From positions 1 through 64,000 of the forward strand of contig JAFQTN010000001.1 of assembly GCA_017409025.1 (NCBI GenBank): a stretch of 64,000 nt of DNA. Reading direction: 5' to 3'. The position numbers and the translations under genes are program-made. This DNA comes from Bacilli bacterium. GTDB lineage: Bacteria; Bacillota_I; Bacilli_A; RF39; UBA660. This document shows positions 43,953-51,962 of this stretch, in pieces; the first letter of the stretch is position 1, and the number at the start of each line of letters is the position of its first letter. The notes under the pieces were generated by a model. The model had not been told where the DNA came from and made no database searches. It saw only the letters and a program-made list of their open reading frames with translations.

Positions 43953-44999
43953 ATGAAAGTCGTACAATATGGTTGCGGTAAAATGAGTAAATATACTATG
44001 AGATATGTTTATGAAAAAGGTGGAAAAATAGTAGGTGCCATAGATGTAAATCCAGAAGTAATTGGAAAAGATATTGGTGCTATAATGAAATGTTCGAGAA
44101 AAGGAGTAGTTGTAGAACCAGTAGAAAAAGCAAGAGAAGTATTAGAAAAAACTAAACCAGATGCATGTATTATAACTACTATGAGTCTACTTAGTGATTT
44201 AGAAGATGCACTTCTTCTTTGTGCAGAACTGGGAATAAATGCTATTACTACATGTGAAGAAGCATTCTATTCATGGAATTCTAATCCAAATTTAACTAAA
44301 AAAGTTGATGAATTAGCTAAGAAAAATAATTGTACAATCACAGGTAGTGGATATCAAGATATTTTTTGGGGACAATTAATAACATCTATTTGTGGAGCAA
44401 CTCAAAGTATCAAAAAAATAGTCGGAGAATCTTGGTATAATGTTGAAGATTATGGAATTGCCTTAGCTGAAGCACACGGAGCAGGATTAACATTAGAAGA
44501 ATTCGACCAAAAAATAGCTAGTGTTGACAGAATGAGTGCTGAAGAAAGACAAAAATTAATTGATGAAGGAGTTTATGCTCCAAGTTATATGTGGAACGTA
44601 AATGGATGGTTATGTGAAAAATTAGGCCTAACAGTTAAAAGCCAAACTCAAAAATGTGTTCCGGAAACATATATTGAAGATATTGAATCAACCACACTAG
44701 GAATGACTATTAAAAAAGGTGATGCAACTGGTATGAGTGCAGTAGTTACAACAGAAACTGAAGAAGGAATCATTCTAGAAACAAAATGTGTTGGGAAAGT
44801 ATATGCTCCTGATGAATATGACATTAATGAATGGACAGTAGTAGGAGAACCAGATACAACAATTACTGTAAAAAGACCAGCAACCGTAGAATTAACTTGT
44901 GCAAGTATTGTTAATAGATTACCAGACTTAATTAAAGCAAATCCTGGTTATGTTCCAACATCATCTATGGAAGATTTAAATTATAAATTAAAATTCTAA
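43953..44999 (+). CDS. NAD(P)-dependent dehydrogenase, 2,4-diaminopentanoate dehydrogenase-like
   Basis: The 348 residues start MKVVQYGCGKMSKYTMRYV, a Rossmann dinucleotide site, then IVGAIDVNPEVIGKDIG. The dihydrodipicolinate-reductase-like fold with ITGSGYQDIFWGQL and the Glu/His-rich middle match the 2,4-diaminopentanoate dehydrogenase (Ord) group, known from anaerobic ornithine breakdown. No other ornithine genes are near, so the substrate stays open. ATG at 43953 follows GGAGATGATT. A terminator follows. Confidence 0.82.
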   Translation: MKVVQYGCGKMSKYTMRYVYEKGGKIVGAIDVNPEVIGKDIGAIMKCSRKGVVVEPVEKAREVLEKTKPDACIITTMSLLSDLEDALLLCAELGINAITTCEEAFYSWNSNPNLTKKVDELAKKNNCTITGSGYQDIFWGQLITSICGATQSIKKIVGESWYNVEDYGIALAEAHGAGLTLEEFDQKIASVDRMSAEERQKLIDEGVYAPSYMWNVNGWLCEKLGLTVKSQTQKCVPETYIEDIESTTLGMTIKKGDATGMSAVVTTETEEGIILETKCVGKVYAPDEYDINEWTVVGEPDTTITVKRPATVELTCASIVNRLPDLIKANPGYVPTSSMEDLNYKLKF

Positions 45000-45002
45000 C
45001 AT

Positions 45003-45034
45003 AAAGGGTTATTCATAAGAATAGCCTTTTTAAC
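45003..45034 (+). terminator. Terminator after dehydrogenase gene
   Basis: AAAGGGTTATTC and GAATAGCCTTTT pair with a G-U and a 4-nt loop, ending in T. Confidence 0.7.
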
Positions 45035-45053
45035 TATATACAAAGGAGTATTT

Positions 45054-45800
45054 ATGAGACAAAATATTTATGATAACAAAGAATTTTATCAAGAATATGA
45101 TAAAATGAGAAAAGAAAAAAAGGGAAATAATGCCAATGACTTAATAGAAATACCTAACTTCAGACATCTAGTACCTAACGTAGAAAATAAAAAAATTCTA
45201 GACTTAGGTTGTGGTTATGGAGAAAACTGTAAATATTATAAAGAATTAGGAGCATCTAAAGTATTAGGAATAGATTTATCTACTCATATGATTGCTGAGG
45301 CAAATAAATCTAATAAGTTAGAAAATATTGAATATAAAGTTATGCCTATGGAAGAAATTGATAAAATAGAAGAAAAATTTGATATTGTTTTGTCATCATT
45401 GGCATTCCATTATATTAAAGATTTTAAAAAACTAATTAAAGATATTTATAATTTATTAAATAAAGATGGATACTTAATCTTTTCTCAAGAACACCCTTTA
45501 GTAACAAGTACAATTCTATCTGAAAATATAAAAAGTAATCATCAAATAATTGATAATAAATGGTATTTATTATTAGCAGATTATAATAGAATAGGATTAA
45601 GAAAAAAAGAATGGAATGATCAAATCGTAGAAAAATATCATCGCAACTTTAGTGAAATAATTAATACACTAATAGAAGTTGGTTTTAAAATTGATAATAT
45701 CTTAGAACCAACACCATCTGAAGATGCAATAAAAAAAGTTCCTAAATATATCTATCAATATGATAGACCATACTTCTTATTTGTTAAAGTTCATAAATAA
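45054..45800 (+). CDS. Class I SAM-dependent methyltransferase
   Basis: The 248 residues contain motif I ILDLGCGYGENC, the acidic strand VLGIDLSTHMI, DIVLSSLAFHYIKD and NKDGYLIFSQEHP, the standard methyltransferase order. YDNKEFYQEYDKMR at the start is typical of a Firmicutes subgroup of unknown acceptor. AAAGGAG precedes the ATG. Confidence 0.92.
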   Translation: MRQNIYDNKEFYQEYDKMRKEKKGNNANDLIEIPNFRHLVPNVENKKILDLGCGYGENCKYYKELGASKVLGIDLSTHMIAEANKSNKLENIEYKVMPMEEIDKIEEKFDIVLSSLAFHYIKDFKKLIKDIYNLLNKDGYLIFSQEHPLVTSTILSENIKSNHQIIDNKWYLLLADYNRIGLRKKEWNDQIVEKYHRNFSEIINTLIEVGFKIDNILEPTPSEDAIKKVPKYIYQYDRPYFLFVKVHK

Positions 45801-45831
45801 AATAAATAATATTTCATATAATAATATTGAT

Positions 45832-45856
45832 AAGTAGACTAACGTCTACTTTTTTA
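45832..45856 (+). terminator. Terminator before tspO
   Basis: AAGTAGAC, a 4-nt loop and GTCTACTT form an 8-bp stem followed by TTTTT. It ends the methyltransferase transcript. Confidence 0.8.
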
Positions 45857-45874
45857 ATATTTAAAAGGAGGATT

Positions 45875-46300
45875 ATGAAAATAAACTATAAGAAATTATT
45901 AATATTCATCTTAGTACCATTATCTCTAGGAGCACTAGTAGGAATACTTACAACACCAAACTCTAATATTGATAGTATCTTACCACCGATAGTATTTCCA
46001 ATCGTATGGACTATATTATATATACTAATGGGAGTATCGTCTTATTTAGTATATGAAGAAACTAAAGAAATACCTAAAATATATATAATTCAATTAATAT
46101 TTAATTTATTATGGTCATTTGTATTCTTTAAATTTAAATTATTTACTCTAGCATTTATCTGGATTCTATTCTTAATATTATTAGTAATTCTAATGATAAG
46201 AGATTTTTTATCTAAAAATAAATTAGCAGGATACTTACAAATTCCATATCTTATTTGGCTCTTTATAGCAGCTATCTTAAACTTAATAATTATATTGTAA
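45875..46300 (+). CDS. tspO: TspO/MBR family membrane protein
   Basis: The 141 residues form five helices. PIVFPIVWTILYILMGVSSYLV, split around the conserved PxxFPxVWTxLY motif, and the LLWSFVFFKF and AGYLQIPYLIWL segments identify TspO, a tryptophan-rich sensory/porphyrin-binding protein. The Trp in the VWT motif and in LWS are kept. ATG at 45875 follows AAAAGGAGG; an upstream in-frame start at 45827 lies in the terminator. Confidence 0.93.
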   Translation: MKINYKKLLIFILVPLSLGALVGILTTPNSNIDSILPPIVFPIVWTILYILMGVSSYLVYEETKEIPKIYIIQLIFNLLWSFVFFKFKLFTLAFIWILFLILLVILMIRDFLSKNKLAGYLQIPYLIWLFIAAILNLIIIL

Positions 46301-46364
46301 AATATTAATTAAATTTACATTAAGATAAATATTTATGATATACTTTTAATAGAGGTAACGTAGT

Positions 46365-47033
46365 ATGAAGAAAATAGTTTTATTTATAAGTATATTTTTT
46401 ATAAGCATAAATAATATATATGCCAAAGAAGTAGTTGAATTTTATGACTGTGTAGATGGAGATACCATAAAAATATTATTAAATGGAGAAAAACATACGA
46501 TTAGAATGCTAGCGGTTGATACACCAGAGAGTGTTCATCCAACAAAAAAAATTGAATACTATGGAAAAGAAGCAAGTAATTATACTTGCGAAAAAGTAAA
46601 AAATGCAAAAAAAATAGAAATAGAATATGATGAAAATAGTGACAAGATTGATAAATATGATAGATTATTAGTATGGGTATTTGTAGATGATATATTACTC
46701 CAAAAAGATTTAATAGAAAATGGCTATGCAAAAGTAGCGTATTTATATGATGATTATAAATATACAAAAGAACTAGAGTCTACTCAAGAACTAGCTTCTG
46801 TTAAAAATATTGGTATTTGGGATGAAGTGGCAAAAGAAACATATAATAAAGAGAATGATATAAAAGAAGACATCGAAGCATCTGAAGATAATTCAATAAA
46901 AAAAGAAGAATCTAGTAAATATACCAAAAAAGAAATAATTATTATTGCATTGCTTTTATTAATCATCCTATTTGTAGGTAATAAAACAATAAAAAATAAA
47001 GCAAAGAAAAAACTAAAAAAATATCTAAAATGA
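46365..47033 (+). CDS. Exported thermonuclease (SNase-like) with C-terminal membrane anchor
   Basis: The 222 residues start with a signal peptide (1-20). The staphylococcal nuclease fold follows: VDGDTIKI, IRMLAVDTPES (catalytic Arg), YGKEASNYT and YDRLLVWVFVDD (second catalytic Arg). An acidic/Lys linker leads to a C-terminal helix (about 190-206) and a Lys-rich tail. It is thus an outside-facing, membrane-tethered DNA/RNA degrading enzyme, perhaps for nutrient recovery or spore germination. Confidence 0.92.
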   Translation: MKKIVLFISIFFISINNIYAKEVVEFYDCVDGDTIKILLNGEKHTIRMLAVDTPESVHPTKKIEYYGKEASNYTCEKVKNAKKIEIEYDENSDKIDKYDRLLVWVFVDDILLQKDLIENGYAKVAYLYDDYKYTKELESTQELASVKNIGIWDEVAKETYNKENDIKEDIEASEDNSIKKEESSKYTKKEIIIIALLLLIILFVGNKTIKNKAKKKLKKYLK

Positions 47034-47050
47034 TGAAATATTAAAAATGC

Positions 47051-47078
47051 TTGACAAAAGTTAAAAATATTGTATAAT
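47051..47078 (+). promoter_or_regulatory. Consensus promoter ahead of a structured leader
   Basis: TTGACA (47051-47056), a 16-nt spacer and TATAAT (47073-47078). The transcript would start near 47085, at the edge of the structured leader. Confidence 0.85.
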
Positions 47079-47084
47079 ATTTAA

Positions 47085-47198
47085 GCGAGTGAGGGAATAT
47101 AAGTATTTATACGAGCTATTCCGGGTATATTAATTACCTACACGGGCTATATGCACGGAGTCACATTCAGTTGGTTCTGTGTTTTTTTATGGACTGAA
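47085..47198 (+). promoter_or_regulatory. Structured 5' leader or small RNA of unknown class
   Basis: A roughly 110-nt stretch, more GC-rich than its surroundings, holds several possible hairpins (GGAATA/TATTCC; GGTA/TACC; CACGGAG/TTCTGTG) and ends with TTTTTTT at about 47183-47189. It has a strong promoter and lies 20-30 nt before the next gene's ribosome binding site, as in riboswitches and attenuators. It matches none of the common riboswitch consensus sequences I know. Confidence 0.5.
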
Positions 47199-47218
47199 TA
47201 AAGAGAGGAGAGAGAAAT

Positions 47219-47671
47219 ATGGAATTTAAAGAAGGAACGAAGTATTTTGAAGCACTAACTTACAACAAACAAACATATCATTTTGCATTAACTCCAGAAG
47301 GTGAAATAAAATGTATTGAATTTGGAAAAGATGTTTTTCCAGCATATCAACTTGAAATAAAACCAAACTTTGTATTAAGAGATACAGGTTTAAGAACAAT
47401 ATATAGTTTGGCAGATTATCATAGAGATACTGATAAAAAGAAAACAAATGAATCTTTAATATCTGAATGGATTATTGAAGAGGACTTATTTGAATATCTA
47501 GTAAATAGTAAAAAAATAATCTATAGCACTTTTACAGCTGAATTATATGGCTTTGATCCACAATGTGCATATGATGCAAGACATCAAAAAAGATTTTGTA
47601 AAAAAGCAAGAAAAAATCCAGAAGAAAAAGCAAGAATATTAGCACCAATGAAATCTGGAAAATTCCATTAA
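47219..47671 (+). CDS. Uncharacterised protein under the structured leader
   Basis: I do not recognise the family. The 150 residues are soluble, beta-rich in the first half (GTKYFEALTYNKQTYHFAL) and basic at the C terminus (ARHQKRFCKKARKNPEEKAR), with FDPQCAYDARHQKR as a distinctive block. No membrane segment is seen. AGAGAGGAGAG precedes the ATG. Because it has its own strong promoter and leader, it may be regulated by a metabolite or by attenuation. A terminator follows. Confidence 0.65.
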   Translation: MEFKEGTKYFEALTYNKQTYHFALTPEGEIKCIEFGKDVFPAYQLEIKPNFVLRDTGLRTIYSLADYHRDTDKKKTNESLISEWIIEEDLFEYLVNSKKIIYSTFTAELYGFDPQCAYDARHQKRFCKKARKNPEEKARILAPMKSGKFH

Positions 47672-47674
47672 TTT

Positions 47675-47713
47675 AGAACAAAAATGTATTTAATATAATT
47701 TTGTTCTTTTTCT
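47675..47713 (+). terminator. Terminator after the leader-controlled gene
   Basis: AGAACAAAAAT and ATTTTGTTCT pair around a 12-nt loop and run into TTTT. Confidence 0.75.
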
Positions 47714-47770
47714 TTTTTATAAAATTGTAAAAAAATATATATTATGATAAATTATATGTAGGTGATTATC

Positions 47771-48700
47771 ATGGGATTAATTATGAAAAAAATAATAGAT
47801 AAATATTCTGATTGTGATATGTTTTCATTAACAGGTGGAACATTAGGTTTAAGTATAACTGAAGAAGAATTTCTAAATGCATTAAACAAAATGGAAGAAC
47901 AAACAAAAGAAGAAAAAAGAAAAGAATATGAAAATAATAAAGATAAATTTATAAATTATCCAAAGTTCGATGAACTATATGAAGAAATAAAAAAAGAATG
48001 TTATGAGTTTGATTGCGAAAAAAACAAAGAAATTTATTTAAACAAACATTTTAATAAACAAGAAGTAAAACAATTAAAAAAAATAGGAATGACAGATGAA
48101 GAAATAAATAAAATAAAAGAAAATTTCTTTCAATGTAGCTTTATTACTAGTGAAGTTGGTTATACAACTAAATATGGAAAAGAATCTAAAGGCTTCTTTT
48201 GGCATCTTTATCACGATATATCTATGAATATTGACTGCAGTAAAAAGAAAAATAAATATTGTATTAAAAATGGTAAAAATATTCTCGAACAAATTCCAAA
48301 AGAATTAAAAGAACACGCCTTATATTATGAAATATCTTTTTCAAATGCAGTTACATTGAGTAATGAACTTATGATTAATTATTATTTTAAGTTAAATGAA
48401 GAAACAAAAAAATATTTACTCAAATTTAGAAATGATTTTTGCCTAGAAGAATTAGAAGACTTAACACTTTATAAAGATAACAAAATAAAATTTTCCTCAT
48501 GCACACATGAAGGATTCAATTCAGAAAAACTTAATTATAAAAAGATGAATCATAAAGAAATAATAGATTTTATAAATGATGAATATTTTGGAAAGAATAA
48601 CGAAGAAATTATTGAAATAGTTAATAAATTAGTTGAAATGGAAAAAGGAACAGTCTTTTCGTTCAAAGAACTTAATATAAATAACAAAAAAAATGGATAA
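47771..48700 (+). CDS. Uncharacterised protein
   Basis: No family recognised. The 309 residues are acidic and helical. CSFITSEVGYTTKYGKES, CFFW-like GFFWHLYHDISMNIDC and ELMINYYFKL stand out, and ten or more Cys/Asp pairs are spread without a zinc pattern. The ATG at 47771 follows AGGTGATTATC. Its last bases overlap the next small gene at an A8 run (48686-48693); adding or removing one A would fuse the two. Confidence 0.6.
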   Translation: MGLIMKKIIDKYSDCDMFSLTGGTLGLSITEEEFLNALNKMEEQTKEEKRKEYENNKDKFINYPKFDELYEEIKKECYEFDCEKNKEIYLNKHFNKQEVKQLKKIGMTDEEINKIKENFFQCSFITSEVGYTTKYGKESKGFFWHLYHDISMNIDCSKKKNKYCIKNGKNILEQIPKELKEHALYYEISFSNAVTLSNELMINYYFKLNEETKKYLLKFRNDFCLEELEDLTLYKDNKIKFSSCTHEGFNSEKLNYKKMNHKEIIDFINDEYFGKNNEEIIEIVNKLVEMEKGTVFSFKELNINNKKNG

Positions 48701-48860
48701 AATCTGTAGCATTTGTGACAAAATAAATTTGCAATTGATTTCATCGCAAAATAAAAATTACGGATTTGAAATAATAAATGAGGATGGTAATTTTGTAGAA
48801 CCTTCAGAATTGCCTGCTATATTATGTAATGTAAAAGATTTAATAAAAAAGAACCGTTAA
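48693..48860 (+). CDS. Small CxxC protein, or C-terminal part of the preceding gene
   Basis: The ATG at 48693 overlaps the preceding stop by 8 bp and gives 55 residues beginning MDKICSICDKINLQLISS, with one CxxC pair and a plausible folded core (YGFEIINEDGNFVEPSELP). There is no clear ribosome binding site, so it may be translated by coupling, or it may be the true C-terminus of the preceding gene if the A8 run carries an indel. Confidence 0.45.
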   Translation: MDKICSICDKINLQLISSQNKNYGFEIINEDGNFVEPSELPAILCNVKDLIKKNR

Positions 48861-48886
48861 ATAAAAATACTAATATTTGTTTAAAA

Positions 48887-48924
48887 AAACTTCTTTTGTC
48901 ACATTATAGTGATGAAAGGAGTTT
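48887..48924 (+). promoter_or_regulatory. Hairpin masking the sigG ribosome binding site
   Basis: AAACTTCTTTTGTCAC (48887-48902) pairs with 48909-48924: 16 continuous pairs, three of them G-U, around a 6-nt loop. The right arm contains the whole Shine-Dalgarno AAAGGAG (48915-48921), and the sigG ATG follows at 48929. B. subtilis sigG is known to have a comparable leader hairpin that limits translation. Here the same role is inferred from pairing. Confidence 0.6.
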
Positions 48925-48928
48925 TAAT

Positions 48929-49699
48929 ATGGCAAAATATAAAGTAGATATATCAGGTATTAACACTGCATCATTAAAACCATTAACTAATGAACAGAAT
49001 TTAGACCTATTCAAAAAAATGAAAGAAGGAGATCCATTTGCAAGAGATGATCTAATTAATGGAAACTTAAAATTAGTCTTATCTATTCTAAAAAAATTCA
49101 ACAACAAAGTAGACAACTTAGATGATCTCTTTCAAGTAGGTTGTCTTGGTTTAGTAAAGGCAATCGATAATTTTGATACATCTTATAATGTAACCTTATC
49201 AACCTATGCATGTCCACTTATAATTGGTGAAATGAAAAGATATATAAGAGATAATTCTTCTTTAAGAATATCTAGAAGTGTCAAAGATATCGCATATAAA
49301 GCAATGCGTTTAACTGAAGAATTATCACAAAAGGGTAAAAAACCAACAGATAAAGAAATTGCTGATATCCTAGGTGTAACTGAATATGAAATAGCTAACG
49401 CAATGACAGCTTTAAAAGAACCAGTTAGTATGTATGAACCAATATATAATGATGGTGGAGATACAATATACTTATGTGATCAACTATCTGCTACTAAAGA
49501 AGAATTTGATCAAGACTTAAGATTAGCGTTAGAAAAAGCAATGGAAAAATTAAAAATAAGAGAACTTCAAATACTAAAAGATAGATTCCTAGTAGGTAAA
49601 ACCCAAATGGAAATAGCTAGTGAACTAGGTATAAGCCAAGCTCAAATATCAAGAATTGAAAAAAGTGCCATAAATAACATAAAAAAACTAATTAAATAA
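48929..49699 (+). CDS. sigG: Sporulation sigma factor SigG
   Basis: Sigma-G directs late forespore transcription. The 256 residues (family about 257-260) begin MAKYKVDISGINTASLKPL, the SigG-specific start, then region 2 (VGCLGLVKAIDNFD, FDTSYNVTLSTYA), region 3 and the region 4 helix-turn-helix (TQMEIASELGISQAQISRIE). The ATG at 48929 lies 8 nt after AAAGGAG and matches the family start; the upstream in-frame start at 48896 does not. The next gene is ylmC, as in B. subtilis where ylm genes follow sigG. Confidence 0.93.
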   Translation: MAKYKVDISGINTASLKPLTNEQNLDLFKKMKEGDPFARDDLINGNLKLVLSILKKFNNKVDNLDDLFQVGCLGLVKAIDNFDTSYNVTLSTYACPLIIGEMKRYIRDNSSLRISRSVKDIAYKAMRLTEELSQKGKKPTDKEIADILGVTEYEIANAMTALKEPVSMYEPIYNDGGDTIYLCDQLSATKEEFDQDLRLALEKAMEKLKIRELQILKDRFLVGKTQMEIASELGISQAQISRIEKSAINNIKKLIK

Positions 49700-49720
49700 T
49701 ATATTTAATTAGGTGATAAT

Positions 49721-49945
49721 ATGAGATTATCAGAACTTCAGTTAAAAGAAATAGTAAATATATGTAATGGAAAAAGAATAGGTGTTATCGTAGATGTATT
49801 AGTAGAAGAAAATGGTAATATTCAAAAACTAGTACTAGAAGAAAGAAAAGGAAGAAGATTTTCTAAAGAAGAATATGTAATTGATTGGAATCAAATAGTT
49901 AAAATAGGGGATGACATAATACTAATTGATACAAGAAATAAATAA
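49721..49945 (+). CDS. ylmC: YlmC/YmxH-family sporulation protein (PRC barrel)
   Basis: The 74 residues form a small PRC-barrel: MRLSELQLKEIVNICNGKRIG, then IGVIVDVLVEENG and VIDWNQIVKIGDDIILID. This is the YlmC/YmxH family found next to sigG or in sporulating Firmicutes. It starts 21 bp after sigG with AGGTGATA before the ATG, so both are co-transcribed. Function is not established. Confidence 0.85.
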   Translation: MRLSELQLKEIVNICNGKRIGVIVDVLVEENGNIQKLVLEERKGRRFSKEEYVIDWNQIVKIGDDIILIDTRNK

Positions 49946-50017
49946 CTAGTTTTGTCGAATCACTATCAATATTAAAAATATTATGATACTATCTAATAAA
50001 GTAAAGGAGGCAAGTAT

Positions 50018-50119
50018 ATGCCAGATCACATTTTATTAGATGATATTATCGACGATATGATAGATGATATATCATATATAAGACTTAATTCATATTTAAA
50101 TCTAGATGAGGATAATTGA
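50018..50119 (+). CDS. 33-residue acidic small protein
   Basis: ATG at 50018 follows AAAGGAGG and gives MPDHILLDDIIDDMIDDISY and then IRLNSYLNLDEDN before TGA. It has strong Asp/Ile periodicity, probably one amphipathic helix. The strong ribosome binding site and the terminator overlapping its stop codon support a real gene too short for most annotation. Function unknown. Confidence 0.55.
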   Translation: MPDHILLDDIIDDMIDDISYIRLNSYLNLDEDN

Positions 50120-50134
50120 TTTATCCTTTTTTTT
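50109..50134 (+). terminator. Terminator overlapping the small acidic gene
   Basis: AGGATAA and TTATCCT form a 7-bp stem with a 5-nt loop followed by eight T. The left arm lies in the last codons. Confidence 0.8.
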
Positions 50135-50159
50135 ATTTTATAATTAAATAGTGATAAAT

Positions 50160-50789
50160 ATGAAAGAAAAAATAAATAATTATAAGTATGAATCTGAATT
50201 GAATAAGTCAGGAATAACCCTAATAGCAGGAGTAGATGAAGTAGGACGTGGACCACTAATAGGCCCTGTTGTAGCAGCTGCAGTAATTTTACCAAAAAAT
50301 TTTACTTTAGAAGGATTAACTGATTCTAAAAAACTATCAGAGAAAAAAAGAGAAAAGTATTATGAAATAATAAAACAAGAAGCAATAGCTATCGGTGTTG
50401 GAATTATCTCAGAAAAAAGAATTGATGAAATAAACATTTATGAAGCTACTAAAGAAGCTATGATTGAAGCCATAAACAATTTACCTATAAAACCAGAACA
50501 TATTTTAATTGACGCTATGCCACTAGATTTAGAAATTCCAACAACATCAATTATAAAAGGAGACTTACTTAGTATTTCAATATCCGCTGCATCAGTTATT
50601 GCTAAAGTAGAAAGAGACCACATGCTATATGATATCGATTCAGAATTTCCAATGTATGACCTAAAAAATAATAAAGGATATGGAACAAAAAAACATCTTG
50701 AAGCAATAAAAAAATATGGAATCACTAAATATCACAGATTAAGTTATAAACCAGTATTTGATAATAAAGAAAAGGTAAATGAAGGATAA
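50160..50789 (+). CDS. rnhB: Ribonuclease HII
   Basis: RNase HII removes ribonucleotides and RNA primers from DNA. The 209 residues contain [19 protein letters not shown] (catalytic Asp and Glu), [22 protein letters not shown] (third Asp) and [14 protein letters not shown]. The in-frame GTG at 50151 is possible; ATG at 50160 is preferred. It precedes the glycosyltransferase gene by a short gap. Confidence 0.95.
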   Translation: MKEKINNYKYESELNKSGITLIAGVDEVGRGPLIGPVVAAAVILPKNFTLEGLTDSKKLSEKKREKYYEIIKQEAIAIGVGIISEKRIDEINIYEATKEAMIEAINNLPIKPEHILIDAMPLDLEIPTTSIIKGDLLSISISAASVIAKVERDHMLYDIDSEFPMYDLKNNKGYGTKKHLEAIKKYGITKYHRLSYKPVFDNKEKVNEG

Positions 50790-50793
50790 AAAT

Positions 50794-51870
50794 ATGAAAG
50801 AAAAAAATAATCTCAAAAAAACAATTATATGGTTTTTAATATCAAGAATAATATTATTTTTATTTTTAATTATAAAAAAAGATTTATCTGTCTTTGAACT
50901 ATATGATTCAGAGCATTATATAGAAATTGCTAAATTTGGATATACAGCCCCTAAATTATATGCATTCTTTCCTTTATATCCAACAATTATTAAATTGTTG
51001 CACTATATAATACCATCATATCAAATTGCTGGAGCCCTAATTAGTAATATATCTTCTTTTTTATCAATTATAATCTTAAATAAAATAACAAATAATAATA
51101 AATTTAATACTATTTGTATTATTTTCACTCCAATATTAGCGTATACATCAATGGTATATACAGAAAGTATATTTATGTTATTAACTATACTAGGATACTA
51201 TTTATATAAAAAAGATAAATATATCTTATCTGCGATAATTATAGGTTTATCAACCTTAACAAGAAACTCTGGTATAATCTTATGGGGTTCAATAGGATTG
51301 GACATGTTATATCGCTTATTTATAACGAAAGATAAAAATATTAAATTTAAAAACATTTTGATATTTGGGTTAATCTCTTTATCAATAGGTTTAACATACC
51401 CAATATTTCTATATATAAAAACAGGAAATTTCTTAGAATTTATAACTGTTCAAAATGAGTATTGGCATAGAGTAGGTGGTACTTTTATTGATGGAATTAT
51501 CTATGATATAAAAGTTATGTCATTTAATCCACAAGATAACTTATTTTTAAATATAGTTATCTTTATTGAAAACTGGTTATCATTTATATTATTACTAATT
51601 ATAGGTATTAAAATATTTAAAAAAGATAAAGTATCAAGTATTTATATAATTGTATCATTAATTGCTTTTACTATATCATATAGAGATATAAACTATTGGA
51701 CTACTTTATCAAGTATAAGTTTATTTAGATATGTTTTAAACTTATTTCCCTTATATATTTATCTATTTGACGATAACAAATCAAAAAGAAGTCTTATTAC
51801 ATTCATGATCTTTTTAACGTTTTCAATATTCAATGCTATATTAATATATGGAGGCCTCTTTTTAGGATAA
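50794..51870 (+). CDS. PIG-V-like GT-C glycosyltransferase, multi-pass membrane
   Basis: The 358 residues form about eight to ten transmembrane helices. YDSEHYIEIAKFGY (acidic GT-C catalytic loop, D/E-x) and AFFPLYPTIIKLL match the PIG-V family of mannosyltransferases, which use lipid-linked sugars outside the membrane. The sugar and acceptor are unknown. ATG at 50794 is best spaced from AAGGA; 50779 in frame overlaps rnhB. A terminator follows. Confidence 0.8.
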   Translation: MKEKNNLKKTIIWFLISRIILFLFLIIKKDLSVFELYDSEHYIEIAKFGYTAPKLYAFFPLYPTIIKLLHYIIPSYQIAGALISNISSFLSIIILNKITNNNKFNTICIIFTPILAYTSMVYTESIFMLLTILGYYLYKKDKYILSAIIIGLSTLTRNSGIILWGSIGLDMLYRLFITKDKNIKFKNILIFGLISLSIGLTYPIFLYIKTGNFLEFITVQNEYWHRVGGTFIDGIIYDIKVMSFNPQDNLFLNIVIFIENWLSFILLLIIGIKIFKKDKVSSIYIIVSLIAFTISYRDINYWTTLSSISLFRYVLNLFPLYIYLFDDNKSKRSLITFMIFLTFSIFNAILIYGGLFLG

Positions 51871-51877
51871 CTAATAA

Positions 51878-51913
51878 AAATTACAAGAATAATGATTTTT
51901 CTTGTATTTTTTT
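51878..51913 (+). terminator. Terminator before typA
   Basis: TTACAAGAA and TTCTTGTA pair around a 7-8-nt loop with an A/T extension and run into TTTTTTT. Confidence 0.75.
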
Positions 51914-51962
51914 AATTTTTGTCATATAATTATGACTTGTGTAAAGAAAGAAGGGCCTTTTT

